Made by a program: the position numbers and the translations under genes
Assembly: GCF_051954455.1 (NCBI RefSeq)
Contig: NZ_JBQCHS010000004.1
Coordinates: 6,504 to 70,503 of the forward strand
From: Pseudolysinimonas sp051954455
Lineage (GTDB): Bacteria; Actinomycetota; Actinomycetes; Actinomycetales; Microbacteriaceae
DNA: 64,000 nucleotides
Direction: 5' to 3'
The notes under the pieces: model-generated
Database searches by the model: none
The model's input: only the letters and a program-made list of their open reading frames with translations
Told to the model about the DNA's origin: nothing
In this document: piece after piece, positions 9,773 to 18,819 of the stretch
Numbering within the stretch: the first letter of the stretch is position 1
How the letters are laid out: each line of letters starts with the position of its first letter

Positions 9773-10246
9773 GTGGCCGTCCCCGACTTCGTCCTCGACC
9801 TCCGCGCGCGGATCGGCCACGCGCCGCTCTGGCTCTCGGGGGTGACGGCGGTGATCCTCGACGACGCCCGCGAGCGCGTCCTGCTCATCCGCCGCTCCGA
9901 CAACGGCGCGTGGACGCCGGTCACCGGGATCATCGACCCGGGTGAGCAGCCGGCCGTCGCCGCGGCGCGCGAGGCGCTCGAGGAGGCGGGAGTCGAGATC
10001 CGCGTCGAACGGCTCGCGTCGACCTCGGTGACCGGGGAGGTCGTCTACCCGAACGGCGACCGCAGCCGCTATCTCGACCTCACCTTCGCCTGCCGGCACG
10101 TGGCGGGCGACCCGCAGCCGGTCGACGGCGAGGCGAGCGAGGTCGCCTGGTACGCGCTCGACGCGCTGCCGGAGATCTCCCCCGAGATGCGGTGGCGGAT
10201 CGGGACGGCGCTCGAGGACGGACCCGCTCGATTCCTCACCGAGTGA
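9773..10246 (+). CDS. NUDIX hydrolase
   Basis: 157-residue NUDIX hydrolase, GTG start (MAVPDFVLDLRARIGHAPLW). The Nudix box is complete: GIIDPGEQPAVAAAREALEE followed by AGVE, which fits G-x5-E-x7-REUxEExGU, so divalent-metal binding and pyrophosphohydrolase activity are expected. It begins 9 bases after the MarR stop and may be read through from the exporter operon. The substrate (nucleotide, ADP-ribose, cofactor) cannot be decided from the sequence. Confidence 0.92.
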   Translation: MAVPDFVLDLRARIGHAPLWLSGVTAVILDDARERVLLIRRSDNGAWTPVTGIIDPGEQPAVAAAREALEEAGVEIRVERLASTSVTGEVVYPNGDRSRYLDLTFACRHVAGDPQPVDGEASEVAWYALDALPEISPEMRWRIGTALEDGPARFLTE

Positions 10247-10378
10247 CAGTTCTCCTCGGGGGCGCGGGCTGGTAACGTAGACCCTTGGTTTTCCGTGCGT
10301 CCCACCGCACGGGTCGCCCGATGCGCCCCTCTACCGTGTCGGCATCCATCCACTCGACGCACCAGACGAAGGACACGC

Positions 10379-10648
10379 ATGGCCAACATCAAGTCGCAGA
10401 TCAAGCGCATCGGCACCAACAAGAAGGCGCAGGAGCGCAACAAGGCCGTCAAGAGCGAGATCAAGACCGCCATCCGCTCCACCCGCGAAGCGATCGCCGC
10501 GGGCGACGCCGCGAAGGCGGCCGCCGCCCTCAAGGTCGCGACCAAGAAGCTCGACAAGGCGACCAGCAAGGGCGTCATCCACGCGAACCAGGCCGCGAAC
10601 CGCAAGTCGGCGATCGCGAAGCAGGTCGCCGCGCTGAGCTCCAAGTAG
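10379..10648 (+). CDS. rpsT: 30S ribosomal protein S20
   Basis: 89-residue, Lys/Ala-rich three-helix protein binding 16S rRNA (MANIKSQIKRIGTNKKAQER). The start is the ATG preceded by GAAGGA (10368-10373). The 130-base region upstream holds a possible -10 TAACGT (10273-10278) and a 7-bp hairpin CCGTGCG (10293-10299) / CGCACGG (10306-10312) with a 6-base loop, which could be a leader structure. A strong inverted repeat follows the gene. Confidence 0.97.
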   Translation: MANIKSQIKRIGTNKKAQERNKAVKSEIKTAIRSTREAIAAGDAAKAAAALKVATKKLDKATSKGVIHANQAANRKSAIAKQVAALSSK

Positions 10649-10667
10649 GCTCCCGCACCACGACTCG

Positions 10668-10701
10668 GAAGCCCCCGATCACTCCGGTGGTCGGGGGCTT
10701 C
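10668..10701. terminator. hairpin terminator after rpsT, convergent with holA
   Basis: An inverted repeat GAAGCCCCCGA (10668-10678) and TCGGGGGCTTC (10691-10701) forms an 11-bp GC-rich stem about 20 bases past the rpsT stop. It lies in the 114-base convergent gap with holA, so it may serve both directions. No strong T-tract is present, as is common in high-GC actinobacteria. Confidence 0.8.
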
Positions 10702-10762
10702 GTGCATGTCGGGTCGCCCGACCGTCGTCACGGCGCGGGCCTCTCGAGCGGGATCGCGTTCC

Positions 10763-11836
10763 TCAACCGGTTCGCTGCGGTGAGTGCTGATCCTCCCCGC
10801 GGGACGCCACGATGCCGACGAGCCGCTCGAGGGCGTACACGGGATCCCGGCCCGCGCCCTTGATCTGCGCGTCGGTGTCGGCGAGCGCCTCGATGACGCG
10901 CCCGATGCCCTCGTCGGTCCAGCCCTGCAGGTCGCGCCGCGCCCGGTCGACCTGCCACGGAGCGAGACCGAGCTGCGCCGCGATCTGGTTGCCGCCGCCG
11001 CGCGCGCCCGCGACCTTCGCCATGGTGCGGACCTTGCTCGCGAAGGCGGCCACCATCGGCACCGGGTCGGCCCCCGACGCGAGAGCGTGCCGGAGGAGAC
11101 CGAGCGCCTCGCCGTGGCGCCCCGCGATCGCGGTGTCCGCGACGGCGAACGCTGTCGTCTCGACCCGGCCGCCGTAGTACTTCTCGACCGTCGCCTCGGT
11201 GATCTCGGCATCGGTGTCGGCGAGGAGCTGCTGACAGGCGGCCGCCAGCTCAGCCAGGTCGTCGCTGAATGCGGCGACGAGCGCGCGCTGCGCCCCCCCG
11301 GTGATCCGACGCCGCGCCGCCGCGAACTCGGCGCTCACGAAGTCGAGCTTGTCGGCGTCGCGCTTGAGCTCGGCGCACACGATCTCGACGCCGCCGCCGA
11401 GGCCGCCGCGGATCGCGTCGAGCAGCTTCTTGCCGCGGACCCCGCCCGCGTGCCGGAGCACGAGATACGTGTCGTCGGCGGGGCTCCGGAGGTAGGCCAG
11501 CGCCTCCTCGAGGAAGGCGTCGCTTGTCTTCTCCACCCCGTCGACGCGGATCATCCGCGGCTCGGCGAACAGCGACGGACTCGCGAGCGTGAGCAGCTCG
11601 CCCGGGGCGTAGGAGCCGGCCTCCAGGTCCGAGACCTCGAGTGTCGGATCCTCGGCGCGCAGGGTGTCGCGGAGCAGCCGGATCGCCCGATCGGCGAGCA
11701 CCGTCTCGGTGCCGCTCACGAGGACGACGGGGGCGGGTCGCACCCGGTCCCAGGCGAGCTGCGGGATCTTCGCCGCGCTCGGTCGCGACGCCCCGGAGGC
11801 GCCGCGGGACGCTCCCCGTCTCGCCGGTGCCGCCAT
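10763..11836 (-). CDS. holA: DNA polymerase III subunit delta
   Basis: 357-residue clamp-loader subunit that opens the sliding clamp. After a basic, low-complexity N-terminus (MAAPARRGASRGASG), the conserved part begins at WDRVRPAPVVLVSGTETVLAD. It continues through the clamp-interaction region around SLFAEPRMIRVDGVEK and the C-terminal collar domain (GLAPWQVDRARRDLQGW). It completes the comEA-comEC-holA run usual in actinobacteria. Its first 121 bases overlap the 3' end of comEC in another frame, so a slightly later start cannot be excluded. Confidence 0.95.
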   Translation of the reverse strand: MAAPARRGASRGASGASRPSAAKIPQLAWDRVRPAPVVLVSGTETVLADRAIRLLRDTLRAEDPTLEVSDLEAGSYAPGELLTLASPSLFAEPRMIRVDGVEKTSDAFLEEALAYLRSPADDTYLVLRHAGGVRGKKLLDAIRGGLGGGVEIVCAELKRDADKLDFVSAEFAAARRRITGGAQRALVAAFSDDLAELAAACQQLLADTDAEITEATVEKYYGGRVETTAFAVADTAIAGRHGEALGLLRHALASGADPVPMVAAFASKVRTMAKVAGARGGGNQIAAQLGLAPWQVDRARRDLQGWTDEGIGRVIEALADTDAQIKGAGRDPVYALERLVGIVASRGEDQHSPQRTG

Positions 11837-14250
11837 GCGTCGAGCCTACCGGCGGCCGGCGACGCCCGACCGTGGGAGCCGCGTCGACGGCGGCGGCGCG
11901 GACCCGCTCCGCTCTGCTCCGCCGCGAGTTCGGGCCCCGTCAACGTCGCCTCTCGTCCGTCGTGCTTCTGCCGCCACACCCGCGCCTCGTGCGGCCGGTC
12001 CCCCGGTGCGACGAGCACCATTCCGTCGAGGTCGGTGCGGAGAGGCGTCACGCCGTTCGCGGCGAGCGTGCCGAGCAGCTTCGACGTCGGATGCCCGTAG
12101 TCGTTGCCGGCGCCGACGCCGATGAGGCCGAGCGCCGGCCGCAGGGCCGCGTAGAGCTCGGGCGCCTGATCGGCACTGCCGTGGTGGGCGACCTTGACCA
12201 CGTCGAACCGGCCGGGGTCGCCGAGCCCGAGCAGGCGGTCCTGCGACTCCTCCCCGAGGTCGCCGAGGAGGATGCCGGTGAGGCAGTGCGGGCACGAGGA
12301 GTCCGGCACGACGGTGAGGGTCACGCTCGCCGGGTTGCCGGGCTCGACGCCGGTGGGCGGCGGCCAGACGACCCGCCAGCGCAGAGCCCCGAGCGTCCCG
12401 TGGTCGCCCATCGCGACCTGGTCGACCCGCGCGCCCCCGCCGCGCAGCTCGTCGGCCAGCCGCGCATCGCCGGGATCGCTCGGCGGCCCGATGAGGACCC
12501 GATCGACCCGGCCCGCCACGGCATCCGTGCCGCCGACGTGGTCGAGGTCGTAGTGGGTGAGCACGAGCAGATCGATGCGCCCGATGCCGAGCTCGGTGAG
12601 GCACGCGCTGAGCTTCGCCGGGTCGGGTCCGGTGTCGACGAGGCCGACGCGGTCGCCGCTGCGGACGAGGGTCGCGTCGCCCTGCCCGACGTCGCAGAGC
12701 CCGATCTCCCAGTCGGCGGGTCGCCCCGCGACGGTGACGGCGTGGACGCCGACGACGCTCGCGAGGTAGCCGACGACGCCGACGAGGAGGACCGCGCGCG
12801 CGACGCGTCGGAGCCGCGCGGGTGTTCCGCCGAGGAGCGCGAGGAGCCCGACGACCGTGACCACGACGAGCAGCGCGACCCCGACGATCCCGGGCGGCCA
12901 CGGGCTCTGCGCGCCCGGCAGGCCCGCCGTGAAGCGCGCCACCGCCCCGATCCACGCAGCGGGGATCCAGGCGAGCCATGCGATCCCCGTCGCGAGCCCG
13001 GGCAGCACCGGCGCCACCGCGCAGGCCGCGAGGCCGAGCACCGTGACGACGGGCGCCGCGGGTTCCGCGAGGAGGTTGGCGGCGACCCCGTACACCGGCA
13101 ATGCGGGGTTGAGCAGCAGGATGACCGGCTGGCAGGCGAGCTGCGCCGCGACGGGCACCGCCAGCAGCAGCGACAATCGGCGCGGGAGCACCCGGGCGAC
13201 GACGCGGGCGATGGGAGCGGCGAGGAGCAGCAGACCGCCGGTCGCGAGCGCCGAGAGCGCGAATCCGTAGTCGCGCGCGAGCCACGGGTCCGTCGTCAGC
13301 AGGACGATCGCGGCGACGCAGAGAAGCGGCAGCCCGCGCGCCGCCCGCCCGAGCCCGAGCGCCGCGAGCGCCACGCCCGCCATCACCGCGGCGCGGATGA
13401 CGCTGCCCTGCGGTGTCACGAGCACGACGAATCCGACGAGCGCGGCCGCCGCGACGGCGAGGCGGACGAGCCGAGGCAGTCCGAGCGCGGCCGCACCCCA
13501 CAGCACCAGTCCGACGACGATCGCGCAGTTCGCCCCCGAGACGGCGGTCAGATGCGTGAGCGACGACGCCTTCATGGCCGAGCCGAGGTCCGGAGTGACC
13601 TGCGCCGTGTCCCCGATCGCGAGCCCCGGCAGGAGCCGACCCCCGTCCCCGGGGAGGTCCCGCGTCGCACGCACCAGGGCGACCCGCACGGCGTCGGCCG
13701 CCCGCAGCAGCGGGGGCGGCCGGTCCGCGATGACCGGATCGCCGCGCGGGAACGCGAGATACGCCACGGCGTCGCCGGCGTCCGCCGACCGCAGGGTCGC
13801 GTCGAGTCGCAGGATCTCGCCGATCCGTGCGCTGCGGAGGGCGTGGTCCTCGGCGTCGCCGAGCACCAGGACCGGCACGGACACGGCCGTCGTCGTGGCG
13901 CCCGACGTCGCGGCGAGCACCGTCGCCGTGAGCCGCCCCTCGGCCGCCCGCGACGTCGCCTCCACTCGGAGGGTGACGATCCGCCCCGACGCGGCCGCGT
14001 CGGCGAGCACGGCGGGCGTGCGGCCGGGCGTCTGCGCCGCGACCGCGGCGGCGACGAGCGCCCCGCCCGCCAGGGCGATGGCGACGAGCGCGAGCACGGA
14101 GCGCAGTCCGCGCGCCCGGAGCGCGCAGACCGCGGCGCACGCACCGAAGACGACGGCGATGACGGCAGCGACCCACGCGGGCGCGGCGACGGCGACGCCC
14201 GCGACGAGCCACGCGACGACGGCCGCCGGGAGCAGGCGCAGATCCGTCAC
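11716..14250 (-). CDS. comEC: ComEC/Rec2 family DNA uptake channel protein with extended tail
   Basis: 844-residue polytopic membrane protein, GTG start 3 bases after comEA. The order is: N-terminal TMs; an OB-fold-like soluble DUF4131 region; the Competence domain with many TMs around SLTHLTAVSGANCAIVVGLVL; then a C-terminal metallo-beta-lactamase domain with THYDLDHVGG. It would form the inner-membrane channel for single-stranded DNA. After the expected end (near VWRQKH) the frame continues for about 75 Arg/Pro-rich residues and runs 121 bases into holA, suggesting loss of the original stop. Confidence 0.93.
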   Translation of the reverse strand: MTDLRLLPAAVVAWLVAGVAVAAPAWVAAVIAVVFGACAAVCALRARGLRSVLALVAIALAGGALVAAAVAAQTPGRTPAVLADAAASGRIVTLRVEATSRAAEGRLTATVLAATSGATTTAVSVPVLVLGDAEDHALRSARIGEILRLDATLRSADAGDAVAYLAFPRGDPVIADRPPPLLRAADAVRVALVRATRDLPGDGGRLLPGLAIGDTAQVTPDLGSAMKASSLTHLTAVSGANCAIVVGLVLWGAAALGLPRLVRLAVAAAALVGFVVLVTPQGSVIRAAVMAGVALAALGLGRAARGLPLLCVAAIVLLTTDPWLARDYGFALSALATGGLLLLAAPIARVVARVLPRRLSLLLAVPVAAQLACQPVILLLNPALPVYGVAANLLAEPAAPVVTVLGLAACAVAPVLPGLATGIAWLAWIPAAWIGAVARFTAGLPGAQSPWPPGIVGVALLVVVTVVGLLALLGGTPARLRRVARAVLLVGVVGYLASVVGVHAVTVAGRPADWEIGLCDVGQGDATLVRSGDRVGLVDTGPDPAKLSACLTELGIGRIDLLVLTHYDLDHVGGTDAVAGRVDRVLIGPPSDPGDARLADELRGGGARVDQVAMGDHGTLGALRWRVVWPPPTGVEPGNPASVTLTVVPDSSCPHCLTGILLGDLGEESQDRLLGLGDPGRFDVVKVAHHGSADQAPELYAALRPALGLIGVGAGNDYGHPTSKLLGTLAANGVTPLRTDLDGMVLVAPGDRPHEARVWRQKHDGREATLTGPELAAEQSGAGPRRRRRRGSHGRASPAAGRLDAWRHRRDGERPAAPPGRRDRARRRSRSSPGTGCDPPPSSS

Positions 14251-14253
14251 GGC

Positions 14254-14901
14254 TCAGACCGTCACGTGCGGCTCGAGCTGGGCGAAGGTCGCGTCGCCGA
14301 TGCCGCTGACGCTCCGCAGATCCTGGATCGAGCGGAACCGGCCGTTCTCGGTGCGCCAGTCGATGATCTTCTGCGCCGTCGCCGGCCCGACGCGCGGGAG
14401 GGTCTCGAGCGTCGCCGCGTCGGCGGTGTTGATGTTGACCTTCGCGCCCGGAGCACCCGCGCCGGACGTACCGGCTCCGGCAGCCGACCCGCCCGCGGCC
14501 GGCGCCTCCCCCACGGCCGGGACGACCAGTTGCTCCCCGTCCGCGACGATCCGGGCGAGATTCACGCCTGCCTGATCCGCGGTGGGGGTGAACCCGCCGG
14601 CCGCCGCGACGGCGTCCATCACGCGGTCGCCCTCCCGCACCTGGTAGAGGCCGGGCCGGGCGACCTGGCCGACCACCTGCACGTAGACGAGCGCGCTCGA
14701 CGGTGACGGCCGCGCGCCCGCGAGGCCGCCGGGATCCGCGGAGGGCCCGCCGGAGGCCGCGACAACGGTCGTCCCGCCGTGCGGGGTGAGCGCCGTGACG
14801 AGGACGGCCGCCCCGAGCCCGAGCAGCACGAGGACGAGCGCGGCCCCGGCTCCCGCGCGCAGACGCGCGCGACGGGGATCGGGTGCCGGGGTCGCGCTCA
14901 C
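14254..14901 (-). CDS. comEA: ComEA family DNA-binding competence protein
   Basis: 215-residue membrane-anchored DNA receptor. It has a basic N-terminus and one TM helix (residues about 17-38), a SLBB domain (LVYVQVVGQVARPGLYQVRE), an Ala/Gly-rich linker, and a C-terminal double helix-hairpin-helix (NINTADAATLETLPRVGPA and GIGDATFAQLEPHV). It is followed after 3 bases by comEC, the uptake channel. No comEB-like gene or pilus genes lie in this window, so whether competence is functional is open. Confidence 0.94.
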   Translation of the reverse strand: MSATPAPDPRRARLRAGAGAALVLVLLGLGAAVLVTALTPHGGTTVVAASGGPSADPGGLAGARPSPSSALVYVQVVGQVARPGLYQVREGDRVMDAVAAAGGFTPTADQAGVNLARIVADGEQLVVPAVGEAPAAGGSAAGAGTSGAGAPGAKVNINTADAATLETLPRVGPATAQKIIDWRTENGRFRSIQDLRSVSGIGDATFAQLEPHVTV

Positions 14902-14962
14902 CCGGCGACGCTAAGCGGCCGACCTCACGCCCCGGGCCGCACCGACTCGGGGTTGGGGACGG

Positions 14963-17536
14963 TCAGCTCTTCGTGGCGATGTTGACGACCCGCGGGGCGC
15001 GCACGATGACGTTGACGATCTCGCGATCGCCGACCGCGCGCGCGACGCCCGCCGACGCGCGAGCGCGTGCCTCGAGCTCCTCGGCGGCGATCGACGGCGA
15101 CACCTCGAGCCGGTCGCGCACCTTGCCGTCGACCTGCACGATCGCGGTCACCGACTCCTCCACCAGGAGCGTCGGATCGGGCTTCCGCAGCCCCGCCTCC
15201 GCGACCGAGGGCTCGTAGCCGAGCCGCTCCCACATGTCCTCCGCCGTGTAGGGCGCGAAGAGCGACAGCAGCACCGTGACCGCCTCGATCGCCTCGCGCA
15301 CCGCGGGGTCGCCGGCGCCCGGACCGGCGTCGATCGTCTTGCGGATCTGGTTGACGAGCTCCATGAGCCGCGCGACCACCACGTTGAACTTGAACGCCTC
15401 GAGGAGCCCCGGGGCGTCGGCGAGCAGGTGATGCGTCGCACGCCGGAGCGCCGGGTCGCCGCCCTTCCAGTCGACGTCCGGCGAGGTCGTGACCTCCCCC
15501 GCGATGCGCCAGGCGCGCGCGAGGAACTTCGCGGATCCCGTCGGCGACACGTCGGCCCAGTCGATGTCGTCCTCCGGCGGCCCGGCGAACGCCATGGTGA
15601 GGCGCAGCGCGTCGGCGCCGTGGTCGCGCAGCTCGCTCGCGAACTCGACGAGGTTGCCCTTCGACTTCGACATCTTGGAGCCGTCCATGAGCACCATGCC
15701 CTGGTTCAGCACCGCGCTGAACGGCTCCGTGAACGAGATGTAGCCCAGGTCGAACAGGACCTTCGTGATGAAGCGCGCGTAGAGCAGGTGCAGGATCGCG
15801 TGCTCGACGCCTCCCACGTACTGGTCGACCGGCGCCCACTTCTCCGCCTCACGCGGGTCGAACGCCTGCGTCTCGTCACGCGGGTTCAGATAGCGCAGGA
15901 AGTACCAGGAGCTGTCGACGAAGGTGTCCATCGTGTCCGGGTCGCGGCGCGCGGATCGCCCGTCGGGCAGCGTCGTCTCGACCCAGCCGGTCGCCGCGCC
16001 GAGGGGCGACTGCCCCTTCGGCTTGAGGTCGAGCCCCTCCGTCGGCGGCAGCTGTACGGGCAGCTGACCCTCCGGCACCGGGTGCAGCGACCCGTCCTCG
16101 GCGTGCAGGATCGGGATCGGGGTGCCCCAGTAGCGCTGCCGCGAGATCAGCCAGTCGCGCAGCCGGTACGTCTTCGCGGCCCGGCCGGTGCCCGCCGACT
16201 CCAGCAGCTCGATGACGCGCGCGATCGCGTTCTGCTTGCTGAGGCCGTCGAGCGGGCCGGAGTTGATCATCCGTCCCGGGCCGTTCAGCGCGACCCCCGT
16301 CGACACCGGGTCGAGCGGCGGCACGTCGCCGGCCTCGAGCATCTCGGGCGTCACGACCGGGATCGCCCCGGTGATCGCGGCGTTGGTGTCGACGACGACC
16401 TTGACCGGGAGCCCGAACTTCAGCGCGAAGTCGAGGTCGCGCTGGTCGTGGGCGGGCACGGCCATGACCGCGCCGTGGCCGTAGTCGGCGAGCACGTAGT
16501 CGGCGGCCCAGATGGGGATCCGCTCGCCGTTGACCGGGTTGATCGCGAACCGGCCGAGCGGCACCCCCGTCTTCTCGCGGCCGGCGTCCTGGCGCTCGAC
16601 CTCGGTCGTCTTCTGCACCTGCTCCAGGTAGTCCTGGAACCGCGCGCGGATCGCCGCGTCGTCCTGCCCCGCGACGAGCTCCGCCGCGAGGTCGGAGTCG
16701 GGCGCCACGACCATGAACGTCGCGCCGAACAGCGTGTCGGGTCGCGTCGTGAAGACGGTGACCTTCTCCTGCCGGCCCTCGATCACGAAGTCGACGTCGG
16801 CGCCGGTCGAGCGGCCGATCCAATTGCGCTGCATCGCGATGACCTTCGACGGCCACGCGCCCTCGAGCTGGTTCAGGTCGTCGAGGAGCCGGTCGGCGTA
16901 GTCGGTGATCTTGAAGTACCACTGGGTCAGCTTCTTCTTGACCACCATGGCGCCGGAGCGCTCGCTGGTGCCGTCCGGCAGCACCTGCTCGTTCGCGAGC
17001 ACGGTCTGGTCCACCGGGTCCCAGTTGACCCAGCTGTCCTTGCGGTAGGCGAGCCCCTTCTCGTACAGCTTGAGGAACAGCCACTGGTTCCAGCGGTAGT
17101 ACTCCGGGTCGGAGGTGTGCAGCTCGCGGCTCCAGTCGAAGCTGGTGCCGTACTTCTGGAAGCTCGACTTCTGCTGCGCGATGTTGGCGTAGGTCCACTC
17201 GCGCGGGTCGGTGCCCCGCTTGATCGCGGCGTTCTCGGCGGGCAGTCCGAAGCTGTCCCACCCGATCGGGTGCAGCACGTTGAAGCCCTGCTGCCGCCAG
17301 TAGCGCGCGACGATGTCGCCGAACGCGAAGGCCTCCGCGTGGCCCATGTGCAGGTCGCCCGAGGGGTACGGGAACATGTCGAGGATGTACTTGCGCGGGC
17401 GCGTGTCACCGGGCAGGTCGGCGCGGAACGGCTGGAGGTCCTCCCAGCGCGCCGCCCACTTCTGCATGATCGCCGCGTGGTCGTAGCGCTCGTCGTGGTC
17501 CGGACCTGCGTCGCGGGTGGGCTGCTCGTCGGGCAT
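14963..17536 (-). CDS. leuS: leucine--tRNA ligase
   Basis: 857-residue class I aminoacyl-tRNA synthetase. HIGH appears as HMGH at residues 63-66 (PYPSGDLHMGHAEAF). A CP1 editing domain follows, with TTRPDTLFGATFMVV and YGHGAVMAVPAHDQRD. The KMSKS loop is DGSKMSKSKGNLV, and there is an anticodon-binding domain plus a C-terminal domain ending VRAPRVVNIATKS. The ATG at 17536 is preceded by a short 53-base gap after pabB. No T-box-like leader is seen here, unlike ileS. Confidence 0.98.
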   Translation of the reverse strand: MPDEQPTRDAGPDHDERYDHAAIMQKWAARWEDLQPFRADLPGDTRPRKYILDMFPYPSGDLHMGHAEAFAFGDIVARYWRQQGFNVLHPIGWDSFGLPAENAAIKRGTDPREWTYANIAQQKSSFQKYGTSFDWSRELHTSDPEYYRWNQWLFLKLYEKGLAYRKDSWVNWDPVDQTVLANEQVLPDGTSERSGAMVVKKKLTQWYFKITDYADRLLDDLNQLEGAWPSKVIAMQRNWIGRSTGADVDFVIEGRQEKVTVFTTRPDTLFGATFMVVAPDSDLAAELVAGQDDAAIRARFQDYLEQVQKTTEVERQDAGREKTGVPLGRFAINPVNGERIPIWAADYVLADYGHGAVMAVPAHDQRDLDFALKFGLPVKVVVDTNAAITGAIPVVTPEMLEAGDVPPLDPVSTGVALNGPGRMINSGPLDGLSKQNAIARVIELLESAGTGRAAKTYRLRDWLISRQRYWGTPIPILHAEDGSLHPVPEGQLPVQLPPTEGLDLKPKGQSPLGAATGWVETTLPDGRSARRDPDTMDTFVDSSWYFLRYLNPRDETQAFDPREAEKWAPVDQYVGGVEHAILHLLYARFITKVLFDLGYISFTEPFSAVLNQGMVLMDGSKMSKSKGNLVEFASELRDHGADALRLTMAFAGPPEDDIDWADVSPTGSAKFLARAWRIAGEVTTSPDVDWKGGDPALRRATHHLLADAPGLLEAFKFNVVVARLMELVNQIRKTIDAGPGAGDPAVREAIEAVTVLLSLFAPYTAEDMWERLGYEPSVAEAGLRKPDPTLLVEESVTAIVQVDGKVRDRLEVSPSIAAEELEARARASAGVARAVGDREIVNVIVRAPRVVNIATKS

Positions 17537-17589
17537 GGCGGAACTCGTTTCGACAGAGGGGAACGCCTCAGCCTAACGAAACGCCGGTG

Positions 17590-18807
17590 CTAGCGACGGG
17601 TGAGCGCCGCGAGCAGGGCGCGGGCCTTGAGCTCGACCTCCGCCAGCTCCGCCGCCGGGTCGGAGAGCGCGGTGATCCCGCCGCCCGCACCGACGGAGGC
17701 GCCGCGGCCGTCGACGACGATCGTCCGGATCGTCATGTCGAGCTCGGCCGAGCCGTCGCGGCCGAGCCGGCCGAACGCGCCCGCGTAGGCGCCGCGGTCG
17801 GCGCCCTCGAGCTCGTCGAGGAGTTCGATCGCCCGGCGCTTCGGCGTGCCGGTCATCGATCCCGCGGGGAAGCAGGCGGCGATCGCGTCGACGGCGTCGA
17901 GCCCGGGGCGGAGCCGACCCTCGACCGTCGAGACGAGCTGATGGACCTGGGGATGCGACTCCACCGCGAAGAGCTCGGTCACGGCGACGTCGCCCGGCCC
18001 GCACACCCGCGCGAGGTCGTTGCGCATGAGGTCGACGATCATGAGGTTCTCGGCGCGCTCCTTCTCGTCGCCCGCGAGCTCGGCGGCGAGTCGGGCATCC
18101 ACGACCGGGTCGGGATCGCGGGGCCGGGTGCCCTTGATCGGCCGGGTCCGCACGACGCCGTCCGCGACCTCGAGGAACCGCTCGGGCGTCGCGCTGAGGA
18201 GCGTCACGCCCCCGGTGCGCAGGATCCCACCGCGCCCGGTCGCGCTCGACGCGCGGAGCACCGCGTAGGTGGCGAGCGCATCGATGGCGCCCTCGACCCC
18301 GTAGTCGGTCGTGAGACACAGCAGGTACGCGTCCCCGCGCGCGATGGCCTCCTGACAGTGCGCGATCTTCGCGAGATAGGCCGCGTCGTCATCCCGTCGA
18401 GTCGTGCCTTTCCGCGGGTCCAGCGGCTCAGACCGGCGGTTTCGCACGATTCGAGGCGGGTCCGATCGAGGCGCCGGGTCGCGGACCTCGAACTCGCGCT
18501 CGACGCGGAGGAACGCGGCCGGAGGGCGGCCCGACGGGCGGGCGAGCCGCATCCCCATCGTCTCCGCGCGCAGCTCGTAGTCGAGGCGGCCGACGAGGCC
18601 GAGCGGGGCGTCCGCGAGGGCGGCGCGGAGGCCCGGCAGCACGGCTCCCGGGGCCATCGGCACCGGGGTCCCGTGTCCGATCCGGCTGAGCCCGCCCGGG
18701 CCGCCGTCGAGCCAGTAGACGTCCTCATGCTCGGCCCAGAGCCGCGCGAAGAGCCGCTCCGGCGGTATCTCCCCCTCGGGGTGGATGCGCTCCGAGGTCG
18801 CCTGCAT
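17590..18807 (-). CDS. pabB: aminodeoxychorismate synthase component I-like chorismate-binding enzyme
   Basis: 405-residue chorismate-utilising enzyme, starting MQATSERIHPEGEIPPERL. The chorismate-binding domain shows PIKGTRPRD, ERAENLMIVDLMRNDLARVC, and AGSMTGTPKRRAIELLDELE, then GGGITALSDPAAELAEVELKA. It pairs with the divergent class IV aminotransferase (12-base gap), which points to 4-aminobenzoate (folate) synthesis rather than anthranilate or isochorismate. No glutamine amidotransferase (pabA) domain is fused or adjacent. Confidence 0.9.
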   Translation of the reverse strand: MQATSERIHPEGEIPPERLFARLWAEHEDVYWLDGGPGGLSRIGHGTPVPMAPGAVLPGLRAALADAPLGLVGRLDYELRAETMGMRLARPSGRPPAAFLRVEREFEVRDPAPRSDPPRIVRNRRSEPLDPRKGTTRRDDDAAYLAKIAHCQEAIARGDAYLLCLTTDYGVEGAIDALATYAVLRASSATGRGGILRTGGVTLLSATPERFLEVADGVVRTRPIKGTRPRDPDPVVDARLAAELAGDEKERAENLMIVDLMRNDLARVCGPGDVAVTELFAVESHPQVHQLVSTVEGRLRPGLDAVDAIAACFPAGSMTGTPKRRAIELLDELEGADRGAYAGAFGRLGRDGSAELDMTIRTIVVDGRGASVGAGGGITALSDPAAELAEVELKARALLAALTRR

Positions 18808-18819
18808 ACCCTTGACCCT

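Noticed and set aside
11641..14706. 1021-codon plus-strand frame opposite holA, comEC and comEA
   Set aside because: Antisense shadow rich in Arg/Asp; no conserved motif.
17537..17589. Possible T-box leader before leuS
   Set aside because: Only 53 bases and no GGTACCGCG core.
15428..17593. 721-codon plus-strand frame opposite leuS
   Set aside because: Antisense shadow of a complete leucyl-tRNA synthetase gene.
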